This document shows, piece by piece, positions 41,544 through 51,192 of a stretch of DNA of 64,000 bases. The notes under the pieces are model-generated. The model was not told the DNA's origin and made no database searches. It worked only from the letters and a program-made list of their open reading frames with translations. The stretch comes from CALECP01 sp964389925 (GTDB lineage: Bacteria; Chloroflexota; Anaerolineae; Promineifilales; Promineifilaceae): contig CAYMGE010000014.1 of NCBI GenBank assembly GCA_964389925.1, forward strand, positions 18,143-82,142, written 5' to 3'. Positions within the stretch are counted from its first letter, which is position 1, and each line of letters starts with the position of its first letter. The position numbers and the translations under genes are program-made.

Positions 41544-44500
41544 ATGACACAAGCAACGATAAAAGAACCCCGTCAACAAAACCTGCTCGGCCGACCGCTA
41601 GCAAGCGTCTTAGCAATGGATTGGGAAAAGGCCATCTACATCGCCTTTATTTTGATCGCCATCATCTCGCGCTTTTACATGGTCGGTGATCGTGTTGTGA
41701 GCCACGATGAGAGCCTGCACACACAATATAGCTGGCAGTTTTACAATGGAGATGGCTTTCAGCATACGCCATTGATGCACGGCCCGTTTCTGTTTCACAT
41801 CACGGCAGCCTCATTCTGGCTATTTGGTGACAGCGATTTCACGTCGCGCATTCCCGTCGCTCTGTTTGGCGTGATACTGGTCGTGATGCCATACTTTTTA
41901 CGGCAGTGGTTGGGTAAAAAGGGCGCACTCTTCGCCAGTTTCCTGCTGCTCATCTCCCCCTACACCGTCTACTACTCGCGCTATATCCGCCACGATATTT
42001 ACGTCATCGTTTTTGCGATGGTGACGTTCATCGCCACCGTTCACTATCTGCGAACGCGACAGGAGTATCTGCTCTGGTGGTTCGCGGCCGGCGTATCGAT
42101 GATGTTCACGATCAAAGAGGTGTCGTTTATGTACGTCGCCATCTTTGGCAGCTTTTTAGTGTTGCGTCTGTTGGCGCGAGTCTTTACAGCGACGTGGTTT
42201 TATGATCGCTGGAAAGAGACAAAAGGGCTGTTTGCATTGTTGGCACTGGCTGCTGTCATTCTGATAGCAGGCTTGAGCGGCAGCGCGATTTTTGGCTCCG
42301 AAGAAGGGGGAGCGGAAGGTGAGGTAGCGGTTGCGGCCGATCCGTTAACAGAAGGGGCAGGCGGACTCTCGGCCGTCGCCACGTCAATAGATTCGCTCAC
42401 AAAAGGGATACAGGTCATTGGGCTGTTGGGGCTGGGCATTATGCTGTTTGTGATTGCCAACCGGCTCAAGAAACAGCTTCAACGCTACCCAGAATTTGAC
42501 ATCATTGTGCTATACGTGACGCTCGTTTTGCCGACAATGACGGCGTTTATCGTCTCACGCTTCGGGGTCGATGCACGTGATTACACGATGCCTCACTGCT
42601 CATTGACGCTGACAGACGGCACGCCATTGACGGGCTGGCGTTATGCGGCCGAATGGGTCACAAACGGACAGTGTTGGGGCGCGTTTATCTCATCACCTGT
42701 CTTTATGTCAGGTGGCATCTTGATTGCCTTGTTAATTGTAAGCGTCGCGGTTGGTCTGTGGTGGGGCGGCCGACGTTGGTTTGTGCCAGCCATCATTTTC
42801 CATGTGCTGTTCGCGCTGTTTTATACGTCGCTTTTCACCAACCCAGGTGGCTGGTTGAGCGGCATGATCGGCTCGCTCGCCTACTGGCTTGAGCAACAGG
42901 GGGTTGAGCGCGGCAGTCAGCCCGACCATTACTACATTTTTGTGACGACATTCTATGAATTTTTGCCAATTTGGTTGTCATTCTTGGCAGTCGGTTTGTG
43001 GCTCAAAATGCGGAATGTGGGCAAGTCAGTTGGCTTTTGGATTCAGGCATTATTTGTGGCGTTTATCGCTTATCAATTTACAACATGGCTGTTCAATCGG
43101 CCGAATGCCCCCACAGACTCCCTCTCTCTCACTGCAAATCTGCTCATCCTCATCGTTGTCCTTGCCGCCGTCGCCGCTCAATACATGATACGTTTCCGTG
43201 ATGATGCCCCCGACTGGCTGCACGCCAGCGCACGCTGGATCCTGCTAGCCGCCGTCATTGCGCTCTCTGTCGGGATCGCCAATCTGCCGTTCAAAGCCAC
43301 AACTGTCATCGACGACGCGGGACTTGAACAGCTCAGTCAGACAAGTCTGCCCGGTGTTCTCGCCGTCTTCATCGTGCTGGGGGCAGCAATCGTCTACTTC
43401 TTCATGCTGCGACCACCACAAGCAGACGCGGCGACCACAAAAGTAGCATGGCACACTCGGCTAGAGATAGAGGAACTGTTTGGCTTTATTCCTTATGTCA
43501 TCTGGTGGATGGTGCTGAATTGGGTGATCTACACGTGGGCTGGCGAGAAGATGCCGTGGCTGAGTACGCACATTGTCATCCCGACTGCACTTATCGCAGG
43601 CTGGTATTTGAACAAGCGATTGAAAGAGATTTCAACACGAGAATTATTGAGTCAAAAGTCGCTGGCCTTGATCGGCACGACGATGGTGTTGCTGCTGGCG
43701 CTCTTCTTTAGTTTGCAGACAGCCTTGCTCGATGTTGAATTTGGTGGGGCGAAGACGTTGACAAATTTGACGGGGTTGAATGTGTTGATCGGCCGAGTCG
43801 CCCTCATCGTCATCCCCGCCGCACTCCTTCTGCGCCACCTGACCCGCGATGCAGATCGCGCCACAATTAGCCGTAGCTGGCTGTTCGCTGGCTTCATCTT
43901 GCTTACCGCGCTGACGATTCAGTTCACTTACCAAGCCAACTATCTCAACGGCGATTACGCAAACGAGTTCCTCGTCTATGCACACGGCAGCCCCGCGACC
44001 AAAAAGCAGGTGATGGCGCAAATCGACGAAATTTCGATGCGCTTGGAGGGGGATAAGTCAATGCGCGTTTCCTTCGATAACAAGTCGTCTTGGCCTTACT
44101 ATTGGTATCTACGCGACTACAACAATCAGCACTTCTTTGGCGAGAACCCCGACGCGAGCATCGCCGATTCCCCCGTCATCTTGGCTGGCAGCGACAAATG
44201 GGACACCATTGAAAATATCGTGCGTGATGATTACGTTCACAATACCTATCACTATATCTGGTGGCCGATGGAGGAGTATCGCAACCTATCGTGGGACGCA
44301 CTCTATGGGGTCAATCGCAACGCGACACAGGAGCGCGGTTTGGGCAGTCGGGAGGTGCGCCAAGCGATGTGGGACATCTTCATGCACCGCGACTACGCAA
44401 AGTTTGGCGAGGTATTTGGCGGGACGTACACCGAAGGGCAATGGCCTCTACGCGCCGATTTGCGCCTCTATATTCGCCGTGATGTGCTGGCGAGCTTGTG

Positions 44501-45446
44501 GGACAGTGGCCTACAGGTTGCCAACTACACACCGCCTGTCGATCCTTATGCGGCCGGAGAAGTATTCCCTACCGCCGTACAGTCATTTGGTGATGGCTCG
44601 CTCAATGCACCGCGTAACGTGACGGTTGCCAACGGGCGCGTCTACGTCGCAGATACCAATAATCATCGTGTTCAGGTCTATGACCAAGCAGGAACATTTG
44701 CGTTTGGAATTGGTGAATTTGGTGCGGGGCCGGGCCAGTTTAACGAGCCGTGGGGGATGACGGCCGATGAAGAACATCTCTACGTCGCCGATACGTGGAA
44801 CGGGCGCATCCAGAAGTTCACGCTCGATGGGGAATTTGTCACAGCGTGGGGAACGTTTGAAATTCCAGCAGAAGGAGAAACGGGCGAGCTTAAGTTTTAT
44901 GGCCCTCGTTCAGTCACGCTATTGGGCAATGACCAGCTTGCAATTATGGACACGGGCAACCATCGTATCCAGATTACCACGCGCAACGGCGACTATGTTT
45001 CCCAAGTCGGCAGCAATGGATTTGATTTGGGGCAGTTTAGCGAGCCTGTGGGGATTATCTCGGCCGAAAACGGCTCCATCTACGTCGCAGAAGCGTGGAA
45101 CCGTCGTGTGCAGGTGCTTTCCTCCGACTTGCAGCCGCTCTACGACATCCCAATTGACGCATGGGAGGGCAACTCGCTCGACAACAAGCCGTACATTGCG
45201 GCCGATCCCAGCGGCCAACTCTACGTGACCGATCCAGAAGGTAGTCAGATATTGATCTTTAATTCAGCGGGCGACTATGTGGGGCGGTTCGGCCGATATG
45301 GAACCGACCTATCCTCCTTCAACCTACCAACGGGCATCTCAATTGACGATGCTGGCAACGTCTACGTCGCGGACACCAACAACGGGCGCATTCTCAAATT
45401 TGCGCCGCTTGAGCTGGTTGGTGGCTCGGCCGAGAGCGCACCCTAA
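41544..45446 (+). CDS. TIGR03663-type membrane glycosyltransferase fused to NHL repeats
   Basis: A 1300-residue protein. Residues 1-850 are a multi-pass GT-C/PMT-like region whose first outer loop carries GDRVVSHDESLHTQYSW and HTPLMHGPFLFH, with YSRYIRHDIYV later. This is the family tied to archaeal Agl23-like flippase-associated proteins. From about residue 1010 six NHL repeats form a beta propeller (VYVADTNNHRVQVYD, LYVADTWNGRIQKF, VYVADTNNGRILKF). The ATG at 41544 is used because an earlier in-frame ATG would translate the palindromes. Lipid-linked sugar transfer outside the membrane is likely, with the propeller binding a partner or glycan. Confidence 0.88.
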   Translation: MTQATIKEPRQQNLLGRPLASVLAMDWEKAIYIAFILIAIISRFYMVGDRVVSHDESLHTQYSWQFYNGDGFQHTPLMHGPFLFHITAASFWLFGDSDFTSRIPVALFGVILVVMPYFLRQWLGKKGALFASFLLLISPYTVYYSRYIRHDIYVIVFAMVTFIATVHYLRTRQEYLLWWFAAGVSMMFTIKEVSFMYVAIFGSFLVLRLLARVFTATWFYDRWKETKGLFALLALAAVILIAGLSGSAIFGSEEGGAEGEVAVAADPLTEGAGGLSAVATSIDSLTKGIQVIGLLGLGIMLFVIANRLKKQLQRYPEFDIIVLYVTLVLPTMTAFIVSRFGVDARDYTMPHCSLTLTDGTPLTGWRYAAEWVTNGQCWGAFISSPVFMSGGILIALLIVSVAVGLWWGGRRWFVPAIIFHVLFALFYTSLFTNPGGWLSGMIGSLAYWLEQQGVERGSQPDHYYIFVTTFYEFLPIWLSFLAVGLWLKMRNVGKSVGFWIQALFVAFIAYQFTTWLFNRPNAPTDSLSLTANLLILIVVLAAVAAQYMIRFRDDAPDWLHASARWILLAAVIALSVGIANLPFKATTVIDDAGLEQLSQTSLPGVLAVFIVLGAAIVYFFMLRPPQADAATTKVAWHTRLEIEELFGFIPYVIWWMVLNWVIYTWAGEKMPWLSTHIVIPTALIAGWYLNKRLKEISTRELLSQKSLALIGTTMVLLLALFFSLQTALLDVEFGGAKTLTNLTGLNVLIGRVALIVIPAALLLRHLTRDADRATISRSWLFAGFILLTALTIQFTYQANYLNGDYANEFLVYAHGSPATKKQVMAQIDEISMRLEGDKSMRVSFDNKSSWPYYWYLRDYNNQHFFGENPDASIADSPVILAGSDKWDTIENIVRDDYVHNTYHYIWWPMEEYRNLSWDALYGVNRNATQERGLGSREVRQAMWDIFMHRDYAKFGEVFGGTYTEGQWPLRADLRLYIRRDVLASLWDSGLQVANYTPPVDPYAAGEVFPTAVQSFGDGSLNAPRNVTVANGRVYVADTNNHRVQVYDQAGTFAFGIGEFGAGPGQFNEPWGMTADEEHLYVADTWNGRIQKFTLDGEFVTAWGTFEIPAEGETGELKFYGPRSVTLLGNDQLAIMDTGNHRIQITTRNGDYVSQVGSNGFDLGQFSEPVGIISAENGSIYVAEAWNRRVQVLSSDLQPLYDIPIDAWEGNSLDNKPYIAADPSGQLYVTDPEGSQILIFNSAGDYVGRFGRYGTDLSSFNLPTGISIDDAGNVYVADTNNGRILKFAPLELVGGSAESAP

Positions 45447-45493
45447 CGCTGTATGGATAAACACACTGGCTCATCCTAAGTCCTTAATCAAAA

Positions 45494-45579
45494 GTAATCG
45501 GGTGTTCGGTATTCGGTAAGTCGGTATTCGGTGTGCGTTCTACCACAGGTCAATACCGAACACTGTATACCGATTACCG
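45494..45579. repeat. Heptanucleotide hairpin repeat (GTATTCG type)
   Basis: GTAATCGG, GTGTTCG, GTATTCG, an 8-base variant, GTATTCG and GTGTGCG (45494-45537), faced by CAATACCGAACAC and GTATACCGATTACCG (45551-45579). Lies in the 284-base spacer between two convergent genes, which otherwise shows nothing I can name. Confidence 0.75.
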
Positions 45580-45730
45580 TTTACCATTGCCCCAAAACTT
45601 TTTCCTGACTACTTATGAAGAAACCCATGCGCCTACTAGTTCGCGCTCAAAAAGTTGAAGCCCGAACCGCAACGTAAGACAACGATAGCGCAAACGAGAA
45701 ATAACACCAATGTTCTATGCAGAAATGATC

Positions 45731-46363
45731 CTACTGTAAAAATGGATTTGACAGGCGTTCTCGGCCGATAGTCGTCGCATTGCCATGCCCAGAGAGAACA
45801 TGCGTTTCATCAGGGAGCGGCATCAGCTTCTCCTCGATGCTGTTCATGAGCGTGCTAAAGTCGCCGCCGGGTAGGTCAGCTCGGCCGATGCTCCCCTGAA
45901 ACAAAACATCGCCATCAAAAATGACGTTATGGTCGCGTAGATAGAAACAAATGTGACCGGGGGCGTGTCCCGGCGTGTAGAGGACTTCGAGCGTCAAATT
46001 GCCAACGACCACGCTATCTCCCTCATCTAAAAAGTGATCAGGGTCAGGTTGGGGCTGCATAGATAAACCGAAGCGGGCGGCCGAACTCACTGCATGTCGC
46101 AAAAATGGCACGGCATCCTCATGCGCGTAAATTGGTGCGGCCGTTGCATTTTTCAGATCATCAAGCCCACCAATATGGTCAAAGTGAGAGTGGGTCAACA
46201 AAATGTGTGTCAACGTATAGCCATTTTCGGCGATATAGTCAGCCAATTCCTTGCCATTATCGGAAGGATCGATGATCGCAGCCTGTTTTGTTTCTGTGCA
46301 GCCTAAAAAATAGCAGTTTGTCTGTAATGGGCCAAGTGGAAGCTGTTTAATGTTTGGTGTCAT
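45731..46363 (-). CDS. MBL-fold metallo-hydrolase, glyoxalase II-like
   Basis: A 210-residue metallo-beta-lactamase-fold enzyme. The metal motif is THSHFDHIGG (His58, His60, Asp62, His63), then YTPGHAPGHICFYL, IFDGDVLFQGSIGRADLPGGD and LSGHGNATTIGRE, which together match YcbL/GloB-type hydroxyacylglutathione hydrolases. The short C-terminus lacks the glutathione-binding domain of classic glyoxalase II, so it is of the type I (YcbL-like) thioesterase sort. Substrate unproven. No Shine-Dalgarno is clear before the ATG at 46363. Confidence 0.9.
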   Translation of the reverse strand: MTPNIKQLPLGPLQTNCYFLGCTETKQAAIIDPSDNGKELADYIAENGYTLTHILLTHSHFDHIGGLDDLKNATAAPIYAHEDAVPFLRHAVSSAARFGLSMQPQPDPDHFLDEGDSVVVGNLTLEVLYTPGHAPGHICFYLRDHNVIFDGDVLFQGSIGRADLPGGDFSTLMNSIEEKLMPLPDETHVLSGHGNATTIGRERLSNPFLQ

Positions 46364-46440
46364 AGGCTACTATGGTCTCAGAAAATGACCGTTTGCGTAT
46401 ACTATTTTGCGTTAAAATCTAGTCAAGAATCTGGAACATA

Positions 46441-46473
46441 AAAGCCTCCCACGTTAGGGATCGTGGAAGGCTT
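46441..46473 (-). terminator. Terminator after thiN
   Basis: AAGCCT-CCCACG arm pairs with CGTGG-AAGGCTT arm around TTAGGGAT. Read leftward it is followed by TTTTATG, so it serves the thiN transcript. Confidence 0.65.
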
Positions 46474-46564
46474 CAGAAAAGGGATATTGGAAGAGGAAAG
46501 TTTACTTCTTACCATTCATGGTACAGTTGTTACCATTTCCGAGCAAAAGTGTATCTTTAACCTT

Positions 46565-47212
46565 TTAACGTTGCCATCTCTTTTTAATAGAAACACATAA
46601 AACGATACCATTTGTTAGTTTTACATTTGCACGCTCGGCCGTCAGAATATTGCTAACACCGCGTGCGGGGCCGAATTTGAGGGTGCTGTTTTGCAATTCC
46701 CACTTTAAGCCCATTGTATTTGCCACTATCGCATCACCAGCAAGCGGGATGAGTGAGAGTGTGTCGCCAATTGAGCCGCAAATCTCACTGCTGTCCGTAA
46801 AAACCCATGCTGATTGATGCGGAGCAATTAGGCGGATCTCTCGTTGTAGCCAATTTGGGTGGGTGAGGAGCATGATGTTGGCGATTTCTTGATCAACTCG
46901 GCCGCCAAATGCCGCACAAATACAAATCGCGTCTTCACTGTGAGCCGTCGCATACAGCAGGGCAAGTTCGAGATCAGTTTCATCTTTCTCAGCCGCCACC
47001 TGCCGCACCGTCACCTCTCCCTTTTCTAACCACGCCAATGTCTCGGCCGAAACCGAATCTAAATCCCCAACCACTAAATCGGGCAGTCTGTCGATCTTGT
47101 GCAGATGATTTGTGCCGCCATCGGCCGCAATGATAAAATCGGCCGAGTCAACCTGCACACGCAGCCACTCAGCAGTTGGCATATCCCCATTTGCAACAAT
47201 CAGTATCGTCAT
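46565..47212 (-). CDS. thiN: Thiamine pyrophosphokinase
   Basis: Makes thiamine diphosphate from thiamine and ATP. The 215-residue product shows the family motifs DFIIAADGGTNHL, PDLVVGDLDSVS and the substrate motif EKDETDLELALLYA, then FGGRVDQEIANIMLL. It is full length. A GAGGGGAAAG ribosome binding site precedes the ATG at 47212. It stands alone, with no other thi gene and no visible TPP riboswitch in the short leader. Confidence 0.93.
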   Translation of the reverse strand: MTILIVANGDMPTAEWLRVQVDSADFIIAADGGTNHLHKIDRLPDLVVGDLDSVSAETLAWLEKGEVTVRQVAAEKDETDLELALLYATAHSEDAICICAAFGGRVDQEIANIMLLTHPNWLQREIRLIAPHQSAWVFTDSSEICGSIGDTLSLIPLAGDAIVANTMGLKWELQNSTLKFGPARGVSNILTAERANVKLTNGIVLCVSIKKRWQR

Positions 47213-47301
47213 CTTTCCCCTCTTTCAACAAATACACAGCGCATGATCGTGACTCGCTTTGCATTTTTGGTGAATAAGTTACAATAACAGAAAAGTATAT
47301 A

Positions 47302-47345
47302 GTGGCTAGTTGCGAGTAAAATGTTTCTGACCAGCAACTAGCCAC
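47302..47345. repeat. Short inverted repeat of the GCTAGTT family
   Basis: GTGGCTAGTTGC (47302-47313) and GCAACTAGCCAC (47334-47345), perfect 12-base arms, ending 14 bases before the acyl-CoA dehydrogenase ATG. The same heptamer as in the array at 38827-38906. Confidence 0.8.
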
Positions 47346-47359
47346 AAGCCACTCTTATC

Positions 47360-48505
47360 ATGAACTTTGAGCTAAACGCAGAACAACAAGACTTTAAGCA
47401 TTTTGTCCACGAATTTGTGGCGCAGGAAATTCGGCCGAAGGCACATCACGTCGATCAAACCAAAGAATTCAACTGGGAAGCTGTCCGCAAAATGGGGCCT
47501 CTTGGCCTACTCGGTTTGCAGGTTCCAGAAAAATACGGTGGCGCAGAGATGGATTCTATCAGCGCGTCAATTGCCATCGAAGAGATCGCATGGGGATGTG
47601 GCGGAACTGCCCTCGCCATCTCTGCCCACAACGGGCTGGGTCTCATGCCCATTGTCGCCTTTGGCACAGAAGCGCAGAAGCAAAAGTGGCTGCCCCACTT
47701 AACATCGGGAAAAAATGGTCTCTCTTCACTTGGCCAGACAGAACCGAACGCGGGGTCTGACCTACAAGGCGGCGTAAGTTTAACAGCGGTCTTAGACGGT
47801 GACGAATGGGTTCTCAACGGCTCAAAGATGTGGCTGACAAACGCCCCCATCGCCGATCTGATGATCATTCTCGCCCTGACTGATCCTGAAAATCGCCGCA
47901 TGAGCCACATCCTCGTTCCAACAGACGTTGCGGGTGTCACGATTGGTAGGCCTGAGATCAAGATGGGTCTGGGCGGCTCGCCCACGTCGCTCGTCAACTT
48001 TGAGAATGTGCGTGTGCCAGCCAGTAATCTGCTCGGTGTGGAAGGGCGCGGCTTGAATCAAACGCTTGCATGTCTGGACGGCGGGCGTATTAGCATCGGT
48101 GCGTTGGCAATTGGCCTAGCGCAAGCAGCTTATGAGGAGTCAGTCCAGTATATGAAACAGCGCGAGGCATTTGGCGGCCCAATTGCCCGTTTCCAAGCTC
48201 TACAGTGGATGATTGCAGATGCGGCAACTGAAATTGAGGCAGCGCGGATGTTGGTTTACAAAGCGGCATGGATGAAGGATCGTGGGGATAATTTCAGCAT
48301 GATGGCAGCGATGGCGAAGCTATTTGCGACAGAAGTAAGCGAACGTGTTTGCCGCAATGCGATCCAGATTCACGGCGGTTACGGGTACAGCAGCGAATTT
48401 CCCGTTGAGCGCATGTATCGAGACACACGTCTGATGACGATTGGTGAGGGAACGAGCGAAATTCAGCGCATGATTATCGCTCGCAACATTTTGGGGCGTT
48501 ATTAA
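47360..48505 (+). CDS. Acyl-CoA dehydrogenase
   Basis: FAD enzyme that oxidises acyl-CoA to enoyl-CoA in fatty or branched acid breakdown. 381 residues, full family length. Seen are LGLQVPEKYGGAEMD, LTEPNAGSDLQ-like GQTEPNAGSDLQ, EWVLNGSKMWLTNA and the C-terminal IHGGYGYSSEFPVERMYRDTR with IGEGTSEIQRMIIARNILG. The catalytic Glu is expected in the last segment (GEGTSEIQ region, short-chain type). A heptamer-type inverted repeat precedes the ATG and no Shine-Dalgarno is evident. No electron-transfer flavoprotein genes are adjacent. Confidence 0.94.
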   Translation: MNFELNAEQQDFKHFVHEFVAQEIRPKAHHVDQTKEFNWEAVRKMGPLGLLGLQVPEKYGGAEMDSISASIAIEEIAWGCGGTALAISAHNGLGLMPIVAFGTEAQKQKWLPHLTSGKNGLSSLGQTEPNAGSDLQGGVSLTAVLDGDEWVLNGSKMWLTNAPIADLMIILALTDPENRRMSHILVPTDVAGVTIGRPEIKMGLGGSPTSLVNFENVRVPASNLLGVEGRGLNQTLACLDGGRISIGALAIGLAQAAYEESVQYMKQREAFGGPIARFQALQWMIADAATEIEAARMLVYKAAWMKDRGDNFSMMAAMAKLFATEVSERVCRNAIQIHGGYGYSSEFPVERMYRDTRLMTIGEGTSEIQRMIIARNILGRY

Positions 48506-48527
48506 CGGACGTAGAACGGACTTTGGT

Positions 48528-49310
48528 CTAATAAACGTCAGGGCGGCGGTCGGTGAAGATGGGGATTTTGGCGCGGACGTTGGGCAATCGGCCGAAATCC
48601 ACCTCTGCCGTCAACAGCATCTCCTGCTCACCCCCTTCGATGATTATCTCCCCCCACGGGTCGATAATGGCAGAATGCCCAAAAAATTGATTGCCGCCGC
48701 CTTCACCAACCCGATTGCACGCAATTATGAACATCTGGTTCTCGATGGCACGCGCACGCAAGAGGGTGCGCCAGTGCATCCGACGCGGATGTGGCCACTC
48801 GGCCGGCAAGATCATCATCGTCGCCCCCGCCAGCGCATAGTGTCGGAATAGCTCTGGAAAACGCAGATCGTAACAAATGCCTAGCCCAACCTTTCCCCAT
48901 ACCGTTTCGACAAGCTGGGGCGCATCCCCCGCCGTCAAAAATTGATGCTCGTCCATCAGGCGAAAGAGATGCAGCTTGCTATAAATAGCGGCAATCTCGC
49001 CATCGGGTTGATGCCACGTGAGCGTATTGCCGTATTTTTCTGGTCGCAAAATTGAGAGCGCAGAGCCGACAATGTGGAGGTTGTGCTGCTTTGCAAGCGT
49101 GGCAATCTCAGCAAAGATGCCGTTGTTCGTTGAGGTGGCATGATCGGCCGCACGAGTCAGATCATATGCCGTTGACCATAGCTCAGGCAATATCAACCAG
49201 TCAGAGCCACGTCTAGCCGCCTCGACTGCAAATTGGCGCACCCTTGTCAAGTTTTCAACTGGTTGCCCGAAAGCAATATCCATTTGAGCAAGTGAAACAG
49301 TTAACTTCAT
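48528..49310 (-). CDS. Carbon-nitrogen hydrolase (nitrilase superfamily, omega-amidase-like)
   Basis: A 260-residue amidase with the Glu-Lys-Cys triad: Glu43 in LILPELWSTAY, Lys112 in IYSKLHLF and Cys146 in GLGICYDLRFPEL. This sequence set is closest to omega-amidase/YafV-type enzymes, which hydrolyse ketoglutaramate-like amides. It follows the anti-sigma gene by three bases, so it is cotranscribed with the ECF sigma and anti-sigma genes. That link may be incidental. Start at 49310 is the only good one. Confidence 0.92.
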   Translation of the reverse strand: MKLTVSLAQMDIAFGQPVENLTRVRQFAVEAARRGSDWLILPELWSTAYDLTRAADHATSTNNGIFAEIATLAKQHNLHIVGSALSILRPEKYGNTLTWHQPDGEIAAIYSKLHLFRLMDEHQFLTAGDAPQLVETVWGKVGLGICYDLRFPELFRHYALAGATMMILPAEWPHPRRMHWRTLLRARAIENQMFIIACNRVGEGGGNQFFGHSAIIDPWGEIIIEGGEQEMLLTAEVDFGRLPNVRAKIPIFTDRRPDVY

Positions 49311-49313
49311 AAT

Positions 49314-50549
49314 TTATGGGCGACCAGCCGCAACCCACTCATCCGCGTAAGGCAAAAGCGCACGATTTGCAAAGCGTAAATAGTTGACTGGATTGCCACG
49401 CATTTGTTGTGTGTGGACAGATGGATATGTTGTAGACAGCCAGCGTTGGAACGCCTGCACATCGCTCCAATCGGCCGCTATCCCGTCACGATACTGATAG
49501 TCAAGTAACGAAATGATTGCCAGATTACTGTCAAGATTGACGTTCAGCTGAGAGACATAGGGCGAAAGGCCAAGCGCATTGCGCCAGTCGTTGGTCATCT
49601 TCAGTTGACACGAGATAGCAAAAAGTGTTTCCCCATGTTGAGCAAGGTTGGCGCGACATCTATCGAGTGAAAAATAGCTGTTTAGACTGCGAAGGGCATT
49701 GAATTCGGCCGCTAACTCCTCACGCTCCTGAGTGCGCCGTCCTTCACCTGTTCCGTAGTGCGTTATCTCTGAGAAGAAGTTGAGAACAGCATCGGCCGAT
49801 GCCCCATTCAATGCCATCACATACCCGTCCAGTTGTGCCACCGCACGCGCCTCGTTGAGTACAACTACTGTTGGTTCTTGAGTCGGCATTGCTGTTGGTC
49901 GTACAGTCGTCGCTGTTGGTGGTTCGACGGTCGGGGCAATCGTTGGTTCGGCCGTTGGCGGAACTGCTGTAGATGGGACAGCTGTCACCGCTGGTGGAAT
50001 GACCGTTGGCGAAATAATAAGCGGCTCAGTCACGACGATTTTAATCTCGTCGGTTGCCTGTGCTGTCGCTTGGGGAGAGGCAGTTGGTAGTGGTAAATCT
50101 GTTGGCAGACTAGTAGGCAACGGCATCTCGGTCGATGTTGGCTCAATCGTCGGCACTTCCGTCACAACGGCCGCGACAACCGTTGACGTTTGCTGCACCT
50201 CCATTTCCTGCGGAATAAATTGCTGTGAAGCATATAGCAGGACGCTGATTAGAACGACGACTGCGGCGATACCTGCCATCAGGGGTGCATATTGACGAGT
50301 GACAGGATAGCGTGGTGCAAGGGCGGCTTTGAGGCGAGCTTTGGGCAAGGAGATTTCGGCCGCGCTTACTGTCGGATAGCGCACCTTAAGGCGATAACGC
50401 AGTTGCGTTTCCACCTCCTCCATTTCTCGCGCTATGGCACGGCATTCGGTACATTGGCGTAGATGCCTTGCAAGCGCATCGGCATCACGAGCCGACAATG
50501 CGCTATCTTGTGCCATCAATAAAAATTTTTGCGCTGTCTCATGTTTCAT
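49314..50549 (-). CDS. Anti-sigma factor with zinc finger, TM helix and long outer domain
   Basis: A 411-residue single-pass membrane protein. The cytoplasmic zf-HC2 motif is LARHLRQCTECRAI (H-x3-C-x2-C) at residues about 27-40, followed by a TM helix (APLMAGIAAVVVLISVLLY) and a Thr/Pro/Val-rich linker of about 100 residues that should be extended outside. A folded C-terminal domain (about 240-405) follows, resembling SnoaL/NTF2-like sequences only vaguely. Its ATG overlaps the stop of the ECF sigma gene (ATGA at 50546), so the two are translationally coupled and almost surely partners. Confidence 0.9.
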   Translation of the reverse strand: MKHETAQKFLLMAQDSALSARDADALARHLRQCTECRAIAREMEEVETQLRYRLKVRYPTVSAAEISLPKARLKAALAPRYPVTRQYAPLMAGIAAVVVLISVLLYASQQFIPQEMEVQQTSTVVAAVVTEVPTIEPTSTEMPLPTSLPTDLPLPTASPQATAQATDEIKIVVTEPLIISPTVIPPAVTAVPSTAVPPTAEPTIAPTVEPPTATTVRPTAMPTQEPTVVVLNEARAVAQLDGYVMALNGASADAVLNFFSEITHYGTGEGRRTQEREELAAEFNALRSLNSYFSLDRCRANLAQHGETLFAISCQLKMTNDWRNALGLSPYVSQLNVNLDSNLAIISLLDYQYRDGIAADWSDVQAFQRWLSTTYPSVHTQQMRGNPVNYLRFANRALLPYADEWVAAGRP

Positions 50550-51070
50550 GGTCGCACGTTCATCATTTCACGATCAATCAACACCCCCCGTAACTGCTTT
50601 TGGGCATAATGAATCCGTGAATAGACTGTTCCTTCGCTGATGCCTAGCACTTCACCAATTTCACGAGCGGTCAAATCATGCACATACCGTAAAATGATTG
50701 GCTCACGATGTTTTGGCTTCAACTGGTCTACAGCTTCCCACAAAGCTGCGTCTGATTCATTGCGTATGGTTTGATATTCAAGCGAGGGGGAATGCTTTTC
50801 CGTCTGGTTTTGCTCCCATCGCCCCCAAATCACCTTTCGTCGTTTTCGTTGGCGTAGTTTCCGTCGGCATAAATTTGTGCCAATAGTATAAAGCCAAGTT
50901 TTTACGGACGAATCGCCGCGAAAATGCCGCAAATTCTTATGGGCAGCTATGAAAGTTTCTTGCGCCGCGTCCTCTGCTTCTGCATGATCATCGAGATATG
51001 ACTGTGCTAAACGTAACATCGCACTATAATACTCGTCTATCAGGTCATCAATCGTGAGGTCGCTTCGCAT
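50546..51070 (-). CDS. ECF RNA polymerase sigma factor
   Basis: A 174-residue group-4 sigma factor. Region 2 includes YSAMLRLAQSYLDDHAEAED, AAQETFIAAHKNL and the -10-binding WLYTIGTNLCRRKLRQ. Region 4 has LKPKHREPIILRYVHDLTAREI with the helix-turn-helix IGEVLGISEGTVYSRIHYA. First gene of an operon with its anti-sigma factor and a nitrilase-family gene. It is divergent from menD across 122 bases, which hold no obvious ECF-type GAAC promoter that I can support. Confidence 0.95.
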   Translation of the reverse strand: MRSDLTIDDLIDEYYSAMLRLAQSYLDDHAEAEDAAQETFIAAHKNLRHFRGDSSVKTWLYTIGTNLCRRKLRQRKRRKVIWGRWEQNQTEKHSPSLEYQTIRNESDAALWEAVDQLKPKHREPIILRYVHDLTAREIGEVLGISEGTVYSRIHYAQKQLRGVLIDREMMNVRP

Positions 51071-51192
51071 GAAGTTTCATCTTCTGTTCTTCGGTCATTT
51101 TGGTAGAGTCGGGTGGAAAGCATATCCTTCAATTTTGCTAAATTTTAACACAATCGGATTTTGCCTGAGTAAAAAGAGCCATAACAGTCAAT

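Noticed and set aside
46364..46564. TPP riboswitch upstream of or near thiN
   Set aside because: This region is downstream of thiN; the leader upstream of 47212 is short and lacks a CUGAGA-type core.
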